Position numbers and translations under genes: made by a program | The notes under the pieces: generated by a model | The model's input: only the letters and a program-made list of their open reading frames with translations | Told to the model about the DNA's origin: nothing | Databases searched by the model: none | Source: an uncultured Oscillospiraceae bacterium | Lineage (GTDB): Bacteria > Bacillota_A > Clostridia > Oscillospirales > Oscillospiraceae | Assembly (NCBI GenBank): GCA_910579155.1 | Contig: CAJTTS010000156.1 | Span: forward strand, 1-6,175 | Length of the DNA: 6,175 nt | Direction of reading: 5' to 3' | Shown: piece by piece, positions 5,609 to 6,175 of the stretch | How positions within the stretch are numbered: position 1 is the stretch's first letter | Layout: each line of letters opens with the position of its first letter

Positions 5609-6175
5609 TATCGACGGTCCGGAGGACCCCCTGTTCGCCTCCCCCACATCGGTGGACCAGGTCACAGTAGTGGGCGGCGGTGTGACGGAGCAGAGCAATA
5701 TCGACCGCAGTAAGAATGCGGCCGTGGTTCCGCCGCCCTTCGGCAGCCCTGAGTCCTACCAGACCGGGAGCGGGGCCGTGCTGATCCCGCAGACGCAGAC
5801 TCAGACGAGCGGTTCCGCCACTACTCCCATCGGAGGCGGTACCGCCTATTACCCGCCCGCTGAGTCCGTGACCCCGCCGGCGAGCGATGTCACCACTTCG
5901 TCCACCTCGTCTACCCCTTTCACCCTGCCGGATGGGCTCTACTACTCGGATGGCAGCATCGGCCGGTTGAAGATCCCGAGTATCGGGGTAAACGTCAAGG
6001 TCTACGAGACGGAGAGCCTGGAGAGCCTGGCCAAGGGGGCAGGACACTTCAAATCCACCTCCTGCTGGGATGGCAACGTGGGGATCGCTGGCCACAACAG
6101 AGGTGTGACCAATCACTTCGGCAAAATCCACACCTTGAAAACCGGGGACCAGATCACATACACCACCCAACTGGG
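5526..6175 (+). CDS. Sortase, probably class B/D-like, C-terminus cut by window edge
   Basis: 216 codons are visible from ATG at 5526. AAGGAG (5510-5515) is ten bases upstream. Residues 1-24 form a signal peptide (MKKLLTMAGVALMLTMAMAT, then TAMA), with cleavage predicted near A24. Residues about 25-140 are a Pro/Ser/Thr-rich linker. The sortase fold begins at about 145 (SIGRLKIPSIGVNVKVYE) and includes the catalytic His in VGIAGHN (H190), followed by RGVTNHFGKIHTLKTGD. The catalytic Cys and Arg would lie beyond the right edge, so activity cannot be confirmed from the window. Sortases cleave a sorting motif in surface proteins and join them to the cell wall or to pilus subunits. The gene just upstream encodes a possible substrate. 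The start lies within the end of that gene. Confidence 0.85.
   Translation, partial: MKKLLTMAGVALMLTMAMATTAMAAEYNIDGPEDPLFASPTSVDQVTVVGGGVTEQSNIDRSKNAAVVPPPFGSPESYQTGSGAVLIPQTQTQTSGSATTPIGGGTAYYPPAESVTPPASDVTTSSTSSTPFTLPDGLYYSDGSIGRLKIPSIGVNVKVYETESLESLAKGAGHFKSTSCWDGNVGIAGHNRGVTNHFGKIHTLKTGDQITYTTQL

Noticed and set aside
3932..5698. 588-codon minus-strand open frame spanning several plus-strand genes
   Set aside because: It runs antisense through genes with good ribosome binding sites, signal peptides and recognisable domains. Its product is low-complexity, rich in Gly, His and Arg, without a family pattern. GC-rich sequence gives such open antisense frames by chance.
5442..6170. 242-codon minus-strand open frame over the sortase gene
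   Set aside because: Antisense to a convincing sortase; its product is Gly/Arg-rich with no recognisable domain.
1..6175. CRISPR array, tRNA, rRNA or insertion sequence
   Set aside because: No regularly spaced repeats of suitable length, no cloverleaf or rRNA-like stretch, and no transposase or integrase motif were seen on either strand.

Overview
The window looks like a moderately GC-rich Clostridia genome (Oscillospiraceae-like gut Firmicute). This rests on strong AGGAGG-type ribosome binding sites, ATG and GTG starts, Gram-positive-style signal peptides, a sortase, and the gene families present. It has two divergent halves separated by an 85-base gap (2246-2330).

Left half (1-2245, minus strand): a compact three-gene operon of conserved but poorly understood genes. 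It reads from a good sigma-A-type promoter (2304-2276) through a 51-residue CxxC/CxxC zinc-ribbon protein (2245-2090) and a DUF434/DUF5616 protein (2082-1351) into an AmmeMemoRadiSam system protein A (MEMO-like plus AMMECR1 domains, 1363 to the left edge). The last two genes overlap by 13 bases and are probably translationally coupled. These look like ordinary chromosomal genes.

Right half (2331-6175, plus strand): a module that looks like the accessory or conjugation part of an integrative element. It starts with a double winged-helix protein resembling phage or plasmid replication initiators (2331-3422). This gene carries an internal cluster of short repeats and a hairpin that could be an iteron-type origin. 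It overlaps a 209-residue regulator with a sigma-70 region 4-like/ArpU-like C-terminus (3391-4020). A control region follows: three TGGCAG repeats, a 12-bp palindrome, an extended -10 promoter at 4061-4090, and a long leader with a strong hairpin plus T tract (4113-4176). This region leads into a surface operon: a small VirB2/TrbC-like two-helix membrane protein (4202-4582), a secreted protein with a C-terminal membrane anchor (4628-5608), and a sortase cut off by the right edge (5526 on).

Working model (inference): the first two genes handle replication and regulation of the element. The second may act on the promoter directly behind it, and the attenuator-like leader may limit expression of the cell-envelope and transfer genes. 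No integrase, relaxase, VirB4, coupling ATPase or att site is visible, so the mobile-element reading depends on gene types and arrangement. No rRNA, tRNA, CRISPR array or insertion sequence was seen.
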